This document shows positions 38,348 through 44,799 of a stretch of 44,799 nt of DNA, one piece after another. Source of the stretch: Actinomycetes bacterium (GTDB lineage Bacteria > Actinomycetota > Acidimicrobiia > Acidimicrobiales > JAJYXR01). The position numbers were made by a program, and so were the translations under genes. The DNA lies in NCBI GenBank assembly GCA_021801795.1, contig JAJYXR010000005.1, positions 1-44,799 of the forward strand, written 5' to 3'. Under the pieces are notes generated by a model. It did not search any database, was not told where the DNA came from, and worked only from the letters and a program-made list of their open reading frames with translations. Every line of letters starts with the position of its first letter. The stretch's first letter is position 1.

Positions 38348-38369
38348 AGCGGCACGCCCCTCACAGCGG
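38336..38369. repeat. 17-bp tandem duplication at the pccB/accE junction
   Basis: CACGCCCCTCACAGCGG occurs twice in tandem (38336-38352, 38353-38369). Each copy holds a GTGA; the copy at 38361-38364 overlaps the pccB stop, the other supplies the accE start in the correct frame. It suggests that an ancestral stop/start overlap was split. Confidence 0.85.
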
Positions 38370-39905
38370 CACGTTCCCGTGCTTGCGCTTCGGCAGCTCC
38401 TCCCGCTTCGAGCAGAGCAGCCGGAGGGAGCGAACCAGGACCCGACGGGTGTCCGCCGGGTCGATCACGTCGTCCACGTAGCCCCGCTCGGCGGCCACGT
38501 AGGGGTTCGCGTAGCGCTCCGTGTACTCCTCGACCAGCTCCGCGCGTCGTGCCACCGGATCCGCAGCCTCTGCCAGCTCCCGCCGGTAGACGATCTCGAC
38601 GGCTCCCTGGGGACCCATCACCGCCAGCTCCGCGGAGGGCCACGCGAAGGCCAGGTCGGCACCGATCGACTTCGAGTTCATCACCACGTAGGCACCGCCA
38701 TAGGCCTTTCGGGTGATCACCTGGATCCTCGGCACCGTCGCCTCGCAGTACGCGTAGAGCAGCTTCGCGCCGTGACGGATGATGCCTCCGTACTCCTGGT
38801 CGGTACCCGGCATGAAGCCTGGCACGTCCACGAAGGTGACCAGCGGGATGTTGAACGCGTCGCAGGTCCTCACGAACCGGGCTGCCTTCTCCGATGAGTC
38901 GATGTCCAGGACGCCCGCCAGCACCGCAGGCTGGTTCCCCACGATCCCGACTGGCCGGCCGTCGATGCGGGCGAACCCACAGGTGATGCTCATGGCCCAG
39001 TGGGAGTGGACCTCGAAGTACTCCCCCTCGTCCACCACCGAGGAGATCACCCGCTTCATGTCGTAGGGCAGGTTCGGGGATGCCGGCATCAGGTCCACCA
39101 GCTCCGGTGTCCCCCTCTCGGGATCGTCATCTGGCTCCAAGCACGGTGGCTCCTCCAGGTTATTCGAGGGCAGGAAGGACAGCAGGGTCCGCACCTCGTC
39201 CAGGCAGGTCCTCTCGTCCGGCGACACGAAGGTCGCGACACCCGACTTCGTCGCGTGGCTCATCGCACCGCCCAGCTCCTCCAGGGTCACGTCCTCCCCT
39301 GTCACCGTCTTCACCACATCCGGCCCGGTGATGAACATGTGGCTCGTTCCCTGGACCATGAAGATGAAGTCGGTCATCGCCGGCGAGTAGACAGCCCCTC
39401 CCGCACAGGGCCCCATGATGACGCTGACCTGTGGAATCACTCCCGAAGAGCTCACGTTTCGACGGAAGATCCCCCCGTAGGAGTGCAGGGAGACCACACC
39501 CTCCTGGATGCGCGCACCCGCACCGTCGTTCAGCCCGACCATCGGCACCCCGATGGATGAAGCCAGATCCATGATCTTGTGGATCTTCTCCGCGAAGACC
39601 TCCCCGAGAGCGCCCCCGAAGACGGTGAAGTCCTGGCTGAACACGCACACCCGCCGGCCCTCGATGGTGCCGAAGCCGGTGATCACCCCGTCGGTGTACG
39701 GCCGCTTCTCGTCGAGGCCCATGCCGTGTGCCCGGTGGCGGGCCAGCATGTCCAGCTCCTGGAAGGAACCCTCGTCGAGGAGGTACTCGATCCGCTCCCG
39801 GGCCGTCATCTTGCCCTTCGCGTGGTGACGCTCTACGGCATGGGGAGAGCCAGCGTGCAGCGCCTCCTCGCGGCGCTCCTTCAGCTCGATCAGGCGTTGG
39901 GTCAT
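38361..39905 (-). CDS. pccB: Acyl-CoA (propionyl-CoA) carboxylase carboxyltransferase beta subunit
   Basis: The 514-residue protein has the carboxyltransferase signatures: [59 protein letters not shown], a SHATKSGVA segment, and [17 protein letters not shown]. It transfers carboxyl groups from biotin to propionyl-CoA (or acetyl-/butyryl-CoA) to make methylmalonyl-CoA. The biotin carboxylase alpha subunit is not in the window. The ATG at 39905 fits the family; a GTG at 39917, eight bases after TAGCGT, may be the true leaderless start. Downstream is the epsilon subunit gene. In the pathway it feeds methylmalonyl-CoA epimerase and mutase steps. The specificity (propionyl versus acetyl) is inferred from context. 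Confidence 0.93.
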   Translation of the reverse strand: MTQRLIELKERREEALHAGSPHAVERHHAKGKMTARERIEYLLDEGSFQELDMLARHRAHGMGLDEKRPYTDGVITGFGTIEGRRVCVFSQDFTVFGGALGEVFAEKIHKIMDLASSIGVPMVGLNDGAGARIQEGVVSLHSYGGIFRRNVSSSGVIPQVSVIMGPCAGGAVYSPAMTDFIFMVQGTSHMFITGPDVVKTVTGEDVTLEELGGAMSHATKSGVATFVSPDERTCLDEVRTLLSFLPSNNLEEPPCLEPDDDPERGTPELVDLMPASPNLPYDMKRVISSVVDEGEYFEVHSHWAMSITCGFARIDGRPVGIVGNQPAVLAGVLDIDSSEKAARFVRTCDAFNIPLVTFVDVPGFMPGTDQEYGGIIRHGAKLLYAYCEATVPRIQVITRKAYGGAYVVMNSKSIGADLAFAWPSAELAVMGPQGAVEIVYRRELAEAADPVARRAELVEEYTERYANPYVAAERGYVDDVIDPADTRRVLVRSLRLLCSKREELPKRKHGNVPL

Positions 39906-39994
39906 CGGGTGTTCCACGCCTGACCACGCTACCCGAACCTGGATGCCCTGAGAGCCGGCCACGGGCAGGCTATGGGCACCCGGGGGGCTGGGGG

Positions 39995-40441
39995 CTACTC
40001 CTCTACCAGCTCGATGAGCGTCCCGAATGCAGCCTTGGGATGGACGAACGCGACGGTGGTGCCACGGGAACCAGGCCTCGGCACCTCGTCTATCAACCTG
40101 CATCCGAGGTCCTTCAGCACGTCGAGGACGGCGGCGCAGTCGGTGACCCGGTAGCCGACGTGGTGGAGCCCCTCCCCGGTGCGCTCCAGATAGCGGCCAA
40201 CCGGGGAGTCGGCGCGCGTGGGCGTCAGCAGCTGGATGTAGGAGTCGGCCACCGCGATCAGGGCCTCCTCCACCCCGTCCGAGTCGACCCGCTCACGATG
40301 AACGACCGCAGCACCGAAGGCCTTCGCATAGAAGTCAACCGCCGCCTCCAGGTCCTTCACCGCGATGGCCACGTGGTCGATCTCACTGAGTAGGCCCCCC
40401 GGCAGCCCCTCCGGCAACGCCTCGGGTAGCGGCCCGCTCAC
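39995..40441 (-). CDS. Methylmalonyl-/ethylmalonyl-CoA epimerase
   Basis: The 148-residue glyoxalase-fold protein has metal-ligand pattern residues His in IDHVAIAV, Gln in SYIQLLTP, His in GLHHVGYRV and Glu at the end in GTLIELVEE, and matches Mce/Epi proteins. It interconverts the 2R and 2S forms of methylmalonyl-CoA and ethylmalonyl-CoA, as the pathway needs. A Pro/Gly/Leu-rich N-terminal extension of about 18 residues precedes the domain. The GTG start at 40441 overlaps the ccr stop by four bases (GTGA), so both are in one operon. Confidence 0.93.
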   Translation of the reverse strand: MSGPLPEALPEGLPGGLLSEIDHVAIAVKDLEAAVDFYAKAFGAAVVHRERVDSDGVEEALIAVADSYIQLLTPTRADSPVGRYLERTGEGLHHVGYRVTDCAAVLDVLKDLGCRLIDEVPRPGSRGTTVAFVHPKAAFGTLIELVEE

Positions 40442-41778
40442 GCCCCGTGCCTCCTGAAGAGGGTGATCCGGTCCTCGCCCACCCGCTCCCGTAGCTCCGG
40501 GTCCTCGACCCCCAATCCTTCCGTGGGAGCCAGGCAGAGGACGCCGATCTTGCCCTCGTGGAGGTTTCGATGGACCTGCAGGGCGGCCTCACCGACCTCG
40601 TCAAGGCTGTACACGGCAGACAGCGGGGGCAGAACCTTCCCCTCGCAGATCAGCCGGTTCGCGTCCCATGCCTCCCGGTAGTTCGCGAAGTGCGATCCCT
40701 TTATCGTCTTCAGCTTCATCCAGAGATGGCGGTTGTCGTACTCGATCATGTAGCCGGAGGTCGCGGCACAGGTGACGATGGTTCCGGCCCGCTTGCAGAC
40801 GAACACCGACGCCCCCATCGTCTGGCGACCGGGGTGCTCGAACACGATGTCCGGGTCCTCGCCGACCAGTGCCCGGATGTCCTTGCCGAGGCGGCGCCAC
40901 TCAGACTCGTCCTGGGTGAACTCGTCGGACCAGAACTTGTATCCTGCGGCCTTCCGGTCGATCACGGCATCCACTCCGAGGTCGTGCAGTAGATCGACCT
41001 TCTCCGCGGACGACACCACGCCGACCGGCACCCCGCCTCCGTTCAGCACATGCTGCACCGCGTAGCTGCCCAGCCCGCCGGTGGCGCCCCAGATCAGCAC
41101 CCGGTCCCCCTGGGTGATCGGGGCACCGTTACGCGAGACCAGCATCCGGTAGGCCGTCGAGTTACACAGCGCGTTGATCGCGGCCTCCTCCCAGGTGAGG
41201 TGTGCTGCCTTCGGCATCAGCTGGTTAGCCTTCACCACCGTGAGATCGGCCAGGCCGCCGAAGTTCGTCTCGAACCCCCAGATGCGCTGGTTCGCCGCCA
41301 GCATAGAGTCGTCGTGTGCGGAGGGGTCCTGGTCGTCCACGTAGTTACAGTGGATGACCACCCGGTCGCCCGGTCGCCAGTTCCGGACCGCCGACCCGAC
41401 GCGCACCACCACGCCCGAGGCATCCGAGCCCACCACATGCTCGTCTCGCACGTGCCTCGCACCCCAGATCCCCTCCCTGCCCAGCCGGTCCAGGAACCCG
41501 AAGGTAGGCAATGGCTCGAATATCGAGGTCCAGACCGTGTTGAAGTTTATCGCCGAGGCCATCACCGCCACGTAGGCCTCGTCGGGAGCCAGCTCCGGGA
41601 CGGGGACCTCGCTTACGTGCAGCGACTTGCGCGGGTCCTTGTCCGCGGAGTCCAGACCCTCGAACATGTCCACCTCGTCACGGCGGACATATGCGCCGCG
41701 GTACGTGTCCGGCATCGGGATGGATGCGATCTCCTCGGAACCTGCGTCGGCGAGGATCGCCTCTTGGAAGCGTTTCAT
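40438..41778 (-). CDS. ccrA: Crotonyl-CoA carboxylase/reductase
   Basis: The 446-residue medium-chain dehydrogenase is close to Streptomyces Ccr. Conserved CO2-site segments are present: Asn in ASAINFNTVW, Phe-Glu in IWGFETNFGG, and His in GSHFANYREAW. It has the NADPH-binding region IWGATGGLGSYA and the Ccr insert DEFTQDESEWRRLGK. The enzyme reductively carboxylates crotonyl-CoA to ethylmalonyl-CoA, the hallmark step of the ethylmalonyl-CoA pathway, and can also supply ethylmalonyl units for polyketides. The ATG at 41778 (MKRFQEAIL) matches family N-termini; a longer frame reaches 41880 but is not supported. TAACCT ends eight bases before the ATG. It is the first gene of an operon with the epimerase. 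Confidence 0.95.
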   Translation of the reverse strand: MKRFQEAILADAGSEEIASIPMPDTYRGAYVRRDEVDMFEGLDSADKDPRKSLHVSEVPVPELAPDEAYVAVMASAINFNTVWTSIFEPLPTFGFLDRLGREGIWGARHVRDEHVVGSDASGVVVRVGSAVRNWRPGDRVVIHCNYVDDQDPSAHDDSMLAANQRIWGFETNFGGLADLTVVKANQLMPKAAHLTWEEAAINALCNSTAYRMLVSRNGAPITQGDRVLIWGATGGLGSYAVQHVLNGGGVPVGVVSSAEKVDLLHDLGVDAVIDRKAAGYKFWSDEFTQDESEWRRLGKDIRALVGEDPDIVFEHPGRQTMGASVFVCKRAGTIVTCAATSGYMIEYDNRHLWMKLKTIKGSHFANYREAWDANRLICEGKVLPPLSAVYSLDEVGEAALQVHRNLHEGKIGVLCLAPTEGLGVEDPELRERVGEDRITLFRRHGA

Positions 41779-41786
41779 GGGGTGCC

Positions 41787-41792
41787 AGGTTA
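41787..41792 (-). promoter_or_regulatory. Candidate -10 element of ccrA
   Basis: TAACCT ends eight bases before the ccrA ATG, with no ribosome site between them, consistent with a leaderless or nearly leaderless transcript. No clear -35 hexamer is seen. Confidence 0.4.
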
Positions 41793-41964
41793 CCGCCCCG
41801 TACGGGACCGTGCGCTGACAGTGCCCCCGATCGAACCCAGCGGGCACCTGCGTTTCGACGAGGAGCTGCAGCGTTCGCACTGCCTCGGCAACGGCAGGGC
41901 TTCCCCGAACCTGTCGGTAACGCCCAGCTCCTTGACCACATCGACAGCCGGTCCCCCGATGGCT

Positions 41965-42339
41965 TCAACAAGGAGACCGCGTCCTTCCTGAGCTCCACGC
42001 GGCAGATGAGATCCGTGGGATAGACGCTGTCCGGCCCCGGGGTTGGTAGGCCCGGGGTTCTAGGGCTTCGCCCACGAACACCGGTGCCATGGCAGAGACC
42101 TTCATGCCGAGCGGTCCCGCGAACGGCTCGGCGATGGTGCTCGGCGTGGTGGGTGTAACTGGCTCTGCCACCTGCGAGCTGGTCGTCCCGGCATGTCTCG
42201 CCCTCGTCGTGCTCACATGCGCGTGGGCCTTGGTGCTCGACGAGCACGCAGCCAGCAGGACTCCCAGGACCACCAGGGCGACAAGGCGGCGCGGGCGAGG
42301 CGCTCCGCGAGATCCTGTCCTACCGGCTCTCTTCTCCAC
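41965..42339 (-). CDS. Small lipoprotein, possibly with frameshifted 3' part
   Basis: The 124-residue protein has a basic start, a hydrophobic stretch (LVALVVLGVLLAAC) and the lipobox LAAC followed by SSST, then a Thr/Ser/Pro linker. The first 80 residues look coding. Near the end the third-position GC bias moves to another frame (DLICRVELRKDAVSLL) and then a third (VEAIGGPAVDVVKELGV), which read more like protein than the current tail. Two frameshifts, or mere chance, could explain this. The GTG start at 42339 shares its G with the upstream TAG. Function unknown; probably an exported partner of the upstream small protein. Confidence 0.55.
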   Translation of the reverse strand: MEKRAGRTGSRGAPRPRRLVALVVLGVLLAACSSSTKAHAHVSTTRARHAGTTSSQVAEPVTPTTPSTIAEPFAGPLGMKVSAMAPVFVGEALEPRAYQPRGRTASIPRISSAAWSSGRTRSPC

Positions 42340-42599
42340 TAGAACATCCCCTCGTACTGTGCCTCACCGGCAGGGAGCACTGCCCCATCCGCACCGAAGA
42401 GCCAGTAGCCCGGAAGGGCGAAGTCGAAGAGGGGGGCCGGCGGTGCCGATGGAGGTTGCAACCCGGGCGGTCCCTGCGGGGCCCCGTCCGCCTCAGCGGT
42501 CGTGCCGACGAGCGCCACGAGAAGCGCCGATACCCCGAGACCTACCCGCCACCAGGCCGTACCAGCTCCTTCGGGTGCCGGTGCGAGGGTGAGTTCAAT
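42339..42599 (-). CDS. Small exported protein with GYWL motif, non-canonical start
   Basis: A frame open from 42638 to the TAG at 42339 encodes a hydrophobic segment (VGLGVSALLVALVGTTAEAD) like a signal peptide, then a Pro-rich linker and FDFALPGYWLFGADGAVLPA. That end resembles one unit of the GYWLVxxDGGVFxFG repeats I associate with acidimicrobial exported proteins. No ATG, GTG or TTG precedes the signal-like part in frame; ATT at 42597-42599 is the only near candidate. It could be a real ATT-start gene, a truncated gene or one with a sequence error. The stop overlaps the lipoprotein start by one base. Confidence 0.4.
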   Translation of the reverse strand: MELTLAPAPEGAGTAWWRVGLGVSALLVALVGTTAEADGAPQGPPGLQPPSAPPAPLFDFALPGYWLFGADGAVLPAGEAQYEGMF

Positions 42600-42639
42600 A
42601 TGGTTGCCGCGTGACTCGGGTCTGACCCTTGTTAGGACT

Positions 42640-42882
42640 TACCATCCTGCCTTGGCATTGATCCCCGCCGGGTCACGCCGACGGTGCGTGGCCTGAACAC
42701 CGGAGACGACCCTACCGAGTCCGACCGCGTCCGAAAGCCTCCCGTCGTAAACCCCGACCACCTACCCCGCGTCCCCCGGAGCTGCCCCGTGAGACGCGGG
42801 GGCAGGGTGACGCTGCGGGAGCAGCCGGAGCAGCGTTCGCAGGCTCGGGGCTGCCCGACGTCGTGAGCACGCTGCGCTGGTA
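42640..42882. other. Non-coding-looking stretch before the repeat array
   Basis: Together with the array and promoter that follow, this makes about 400 bp without a supported gene. A 171-residue minus-strand frame crosses it, but it is made largely of array-derived PPKLARPDL repeats and has no family character. No RNA gene was recognised. Confidence 0.45.
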
Positions 42883-42974
42883 AGTTTGGGCGGGCAAGTT
42901 TGGGCGGTAGGTCGGGGCGGGCGAGTTTGGGCGGTAGGTCGGGGCGGGCGAGTTTGGGCGGGCAAGTTTGGGCC
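42883..42974. repeat. G-rich tandem array upstream of thiolase
   Basis: Unit A (14 bp, AGTTTGGGCGGGCA) lies at 42883-42896 and 42951-42964. Unit B (27 bp, starting AGTTTGGGCGGTAGG) lies at 42897-42923 and 42924-42950, both exact. A fifth AGTTTGGGC begins at 42965. The order A-B-B-A is symmetrical. The last TTGGGC serves as a -35 candidate. The many GGG runs may form a G-quadruplex on this strand. Confidence 0.92.
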
Positions 42975-42996
42975 GCACATGCCGGCCCCGTAAGAT
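42968..42996 (+). promoter_or_regulatory. Candidate promoter of acetyl-CoA acetyltransferase
   Basis: TTGGGC at 42968-42973 and TAAGAT at 42991-42996 are separated by exactly 17 bp. The transcript would start near 43003 and give a leader of about 40 nt with GGAGGT at 43034-43039, four bases before the ATG. Confidence 0.6.
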
Positions 42997-43043
42997 GAAG
43001 GCTCATTCGCGGACAGCCCGCACCAGAGCACTCGGAGGTAGTC

Positions 43044-44228
43044 ATGCCAGGTTCCGTCATCGTCTCAGGCGCCCGCACGCCTATCGGCAAGCTCGCGGGA
43101 GCCCTGGCCGGCTTCAGCGCAATGGAGCTCGGCGGGTTCGCCATCAAGGCAGCCCTCGAGCGCGCCGGAGTCGCCCCTGACCAGGTGGACTATGTCTTCA
43201 TGGGCCAGGTTCTCCAGGCTGGCCAGGGCCAGATCACGGCCCGCCAGGCGGCTGTCAACGCCGGGGTCCCCATGTCGGTGCCCGCCACCACCGTCAACAA
43301 GGTCTGCCTGTCCGGGCTCAACGCCATCTACCTGGCCGACCTCATGATCGCGGCAGGCGAGGCCGAGGTGGTGGTCGCCGGCGGCATGGAGTCCATGACC
43401 CAGGCCCCCTACCTGCTGCCCGGTGCCCGCGCGGGTTATCGCCTCGGTGACGGCACGGTGGTCGACTCCATGATGTACGACGGGCTGACCTGCCAGTTCG
43501 ACCACTGCGCGATGGGTCTCGGCACCGACCGGTACAACGCGGAAGTAGGCGTAACCCGTGAGCGCCAGGACGCCTTCTCCGCCCAGTCCCACGAGCGTGC
43601 CGCGGCCGCCATGAAGGAGGGCCGCTTCACCGACGAGATAGTTCCCCTGGAGGTTCCCCAGCGCAAGGGCGACCCCGTAGTCGTCGACGCCGACGAGGGA
43701 GTCCGACCCGGCACCACGGCTGAGTCGCTGGCCGCGCTTCGCCCGGCCTTCGACAAGTCCGGAACCATCACCGCGGGGAACGCCAGCCAGATTTCCGACG
43801 GTGCCTCTGCACTACTGGTGATGTCCAAGGCACGGGCTGAGGCACTGGGGTTAGCTCCACTGGGCGAGATCCTCTCCTATGGCCAGGTGGCAGGACCCAA
43901 TGCCTCGCTTCTCCACCAGCCCGCCAACGCGACCCGCAAGGCACTCCAAAAGATCGGCAAGAAGGTATCCGACGTCGACCTCTTCGAGATAAACGAGGCC
44001 TTCGCCGCCGTCGGCATCGCCTCCATGGACGAGCTCGGCATCACCGACGCGGTGACCAACGTGAACGGGGGTGCCGTCGCACTCGGGCACCCCATCGGTG
44101 CCTCCGGTGGCCGCCTCGCCCTCACCATCCTCCACGAGCTACGCCGTCGTGGGGGCCGGATAGGTGCCGTCAGCCTCTGCGGCGGTGGCGGGCAGGGAGA
44201 CGCCCTGGTTCTAGGCACCGTTTCCTGA
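43044..44228 (+). CDS. Acetyl-CoA C-acetyltransferase (thiolase)
   Basis: The 394-residue protein is usual thiolase length. The acylated Cys lies in NKVCLSGLNA, the catalytic His in GGAVALGHPIGASGGR, and the C-terminal Cys in SLCGGGGQGDA, with NEAFAAV also present. It condenses two acetyl-CoA to acetoacetyl-CoA (or cleaves it), the entry step to the ethylmalonyl-CoA pathway represented by neighbouring genes. GGAGGT lies four bases before the ATG. Transcribed from a promoter next to the G-rich array. The choice between biosynthetic and degradative thiolase is inferred from context. Confidence 0.94.
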   Translation: MPGSVIVSGARTPIGKLAGALAGFSAMELGGFAIKAALERAGVAPDQVDYVFMGQVLQAGQGQITARQAAVNAGVPMSVPATTVNKVCLSGLNAIYLADLMIAAGEAEVVVAGGMESMTQAPYLLPGARAGYRLGDGTVVDSMMYDGLTCQFDHCAMGLGTDRYNAEVGVTRERQDAFSAQSHERAAAAMKEGRFTDEIVPLEVPQRKGDPVVVDADEGVRPGTTAESLAALRPAFDKSGTITAGNASQISDGASALLVMSKARAEALGLAPLGEILSYGQVAGPNASLLHQPANATRKALQKIGKKVSDVDLFEINEAFAAVGIASMDELGITDAVTNVNGGAVALGHPIGASGGRLALTILHELRRRGGRIGAVSLCGGGGQGDALVLGTVS

Positions 44229-44271
44229 CCGGCCCCCTGGCTGATCGGGATACCAGATGCCGCTGCTTTGG

Positions 44272-44277
44272 TAGGGT
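44272..44277 (+). promoter_or_regulatory. Leaderless-type -10 element for coiled-coil membrane protein
   Basis: TAGGGT ends exactly six bases before the ATG at 44284, and there is no ribosome site. The -35 region is not recognisable. Confidence 0.48.
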
Positions 44278-44283
44278 TGGCCC

Positions 44284-44631
44284 ATGATCATTGCCCTCTG
44301 GGTGGTCGTCGTCGTGCTCGCCGCTACCAACCTCACTACCTTCCTGATCGCACGCCAGGGACTGAACAGCGTTCCCACGGCGCTGGAGCGGAGCGCCGAG
44401 AACCTCCGTTCCGAGGAGCGCACTGAGCTCGCGAACCTGCGTGAGGAGCTCACCATAAGCGTCGACAAGTTCCGTAAGGACATCGAGTCGGCCCTTCACC
44501 AGGAAGTGACCAAGCTCGAGGCCAAGATGACCCACCTCGAGGCCGAAGCCACGGCCGAGGGTCTCGAGGCGCGGATCGTCCAACTATCTGAGCAGTTCGC
44601 CGAACACCTGAAGGGCTACCAGCACGTCTGA
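44284..44631 (+). CDS. Small membrane-anchored coiled-coil protein
   Basis: The 115-residue protein has an N-terminal transmembrane helix (MIIALWVVVVVLAATNLTTF) and then an almost wholly charged helical region of about 85 residues with heptad-like spacing (LRSEERTELANLREEL, VTKLEAKMTHLEAEA). No family recognised; it resembles single-pass coiled-coil proteins that act as scaffolds or partners of other membrane proteins. A TAGGGT hexamer six bases upstream suggests a leaderless transcript separate from the thiolase. Confidence 0.72.
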   Translation: MIIALWVVVVVLAATNLTTFLIARQGLNSVPTALERSAENLRSEERTELANLREELTISVDKFRKDIESALHQEVTKLEAKMTHLEAEATAEGLEARIVQLSEQFAEHLKGYQHV

Positions 44632-44651
44632 GGCTGGGTACGCCGCCCCCG

Positions 44652-44684
44652 CCCGCTGCCCTCCCCCGCTGCCCTCCCCCGCTG
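44652..44684. repeat. 13-bp C-rich tandem repeat
   Basis: CCCGCTGCCCTCC is repeated twice at 44652-44677 and starts a third time to 44684. It lies between the coiled-coil gene and the window end; no function is seen. Confidence 0.85.
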
Positions 44685-44702
44685 CGAGGGCCTCTCGGGG
44701 TC

Positions 44703-44799
44703 CTAGGGTCCGTTCGGGCTCTCGGGATGGCTGCCCGGCGCCCGTGGCTCACCGGGCCCGAAGATCCGCTCGGAGATGGCGGGCCTAAGGGGCACCGTC
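44703..44799 (-). CDS. Possible C-terminal end of a gene entering from the right
   Basis: A minus-strand frame from the window edge to TAG at 44703-44705 reads TVPLRPAISERIFGPGEP and then a Pro/Ser tail, with high third-position GC. Only about 32 codons are visible, so this is a suggestion only. Confidence 0.25.
   Translation of the reverse strand, partial: TVPLRPAISERIFGPGEPRAPGSHPESPNGP

Noticed and set aside
41050..41991. 313-residue plus-strand frame across ccrA and its upstream region
   Set aside because: Antisense to the well-conserved ccrA; no domain features; biased Arg/His composition.
42883..42974. CRISPR-like array
   Set aside because: The units are contiguous without spacers, and repeat lengths alternate between 14 and 27 bp.
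42632..43147. 171-residue minus-strand protein with PPKLARPDL repeats
   Set aside because: It is a translation of the G-rich promoter array and the start of the thiolase gene.

Overview
The window reads as part of the chromosome of a high-GC actinobacterium, most likely of the Acidimicrobiia type. This is inferred from the third-position GC bias, from start codons placed 6-8 nt after TANNNT hexamers (leaderless-type starts), from an actinobacterial acyl-CoA carboxylase epsilon subunit, from Streptomyces-like Ccr and Ecm proteins, and from a GYWL-type motif that I associate with acidimicrobial exported proteins. No rRNA, tRNA, CRISPR array, insertion sequence or phage gene was recognised. No taxonomic marker gene is present, so the placement is tentative.

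Layout. (1) 1-6645: an electron-transfer island. Four membrane-anchored or exported cupredoxin-like proteins (one truncated by the window edge) flank a divergent promoter region. The rightward operon continues with a Tat-exported four-cluster ferredoxin, an internally duplicated membrane protein, an NrfD/PsrC-type quinol-interacting membrane subunit and a small membrane protein. No catalytic subunit is encoded with them. (2) 6661-10731 (minus): an NCS1-type permease followed by two tandem sulfatase-maturase-like radical SAM/SPASM proteins, both ending in a SEC-C zinc motif, with no sulfatase in sight. (3) 10900-15138: two NarL-type sensor kinases and two response regulators, apparently a duplicated two-component system. 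(4) 15262-21228: small unknown genes, a fused DrrA-DrrB-like ABC exporter, an acetoacetate decarboxylase-family protein, a third radical SAM/SPASM protein and heme A synthase. (5) 21211-33980: a molybdopterin oxidoreductase cluster of the DMSO-reductase type II kind (alpha1, gamma, beta, chaperone, alpha2), then a large nitroreductase-like protein, two CopD-like membrane proteins and a decayed acyl-CoA-synthetase-like protein. An operator-like set of three 8-bp repeats sits at the divergent start of this cluster. (6) 34051-44228: central carbon genes of the ethylmalonyl-CoA pathway: SDR, 3-hydroxybutyryl-CoA dehydrogenase, ethylmalonyl-CoA mutase, acyl-CoA carboxylase beta and epsilon, epimerase, crotonyl-CoA carboxylase/reductase and acetyl-CoA acetyltransferase. 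(7) 41965-42640: a pair of small exported proteins; 44284-44799: a coiled-coil membrane protein and the window end.

How the parts may work together (inference). The Mo enzyme cluster would oxidise or reduce an unknown substrate. The NrfD/ferredoxin/cupredoxin island looks like a quinone-copper protein electron bridge, and heme A synthase implies an aa3-type oxidase. The ethylmalonyl-CoA genes would assimilate acetyl-CoA and propionyl-CoA units. The substrate of the Mo enzyme and the targets of the three radical SAM proteins cannot be read from the sequence. The most unusual things are the two alpha subunits sharing one beta/gamma set without visible Tat signals, the stepwise loss of copper ligands among the paralogous cupredoxins, the paired SEC-C maturases, and the ANL-type pseudoenzyme.
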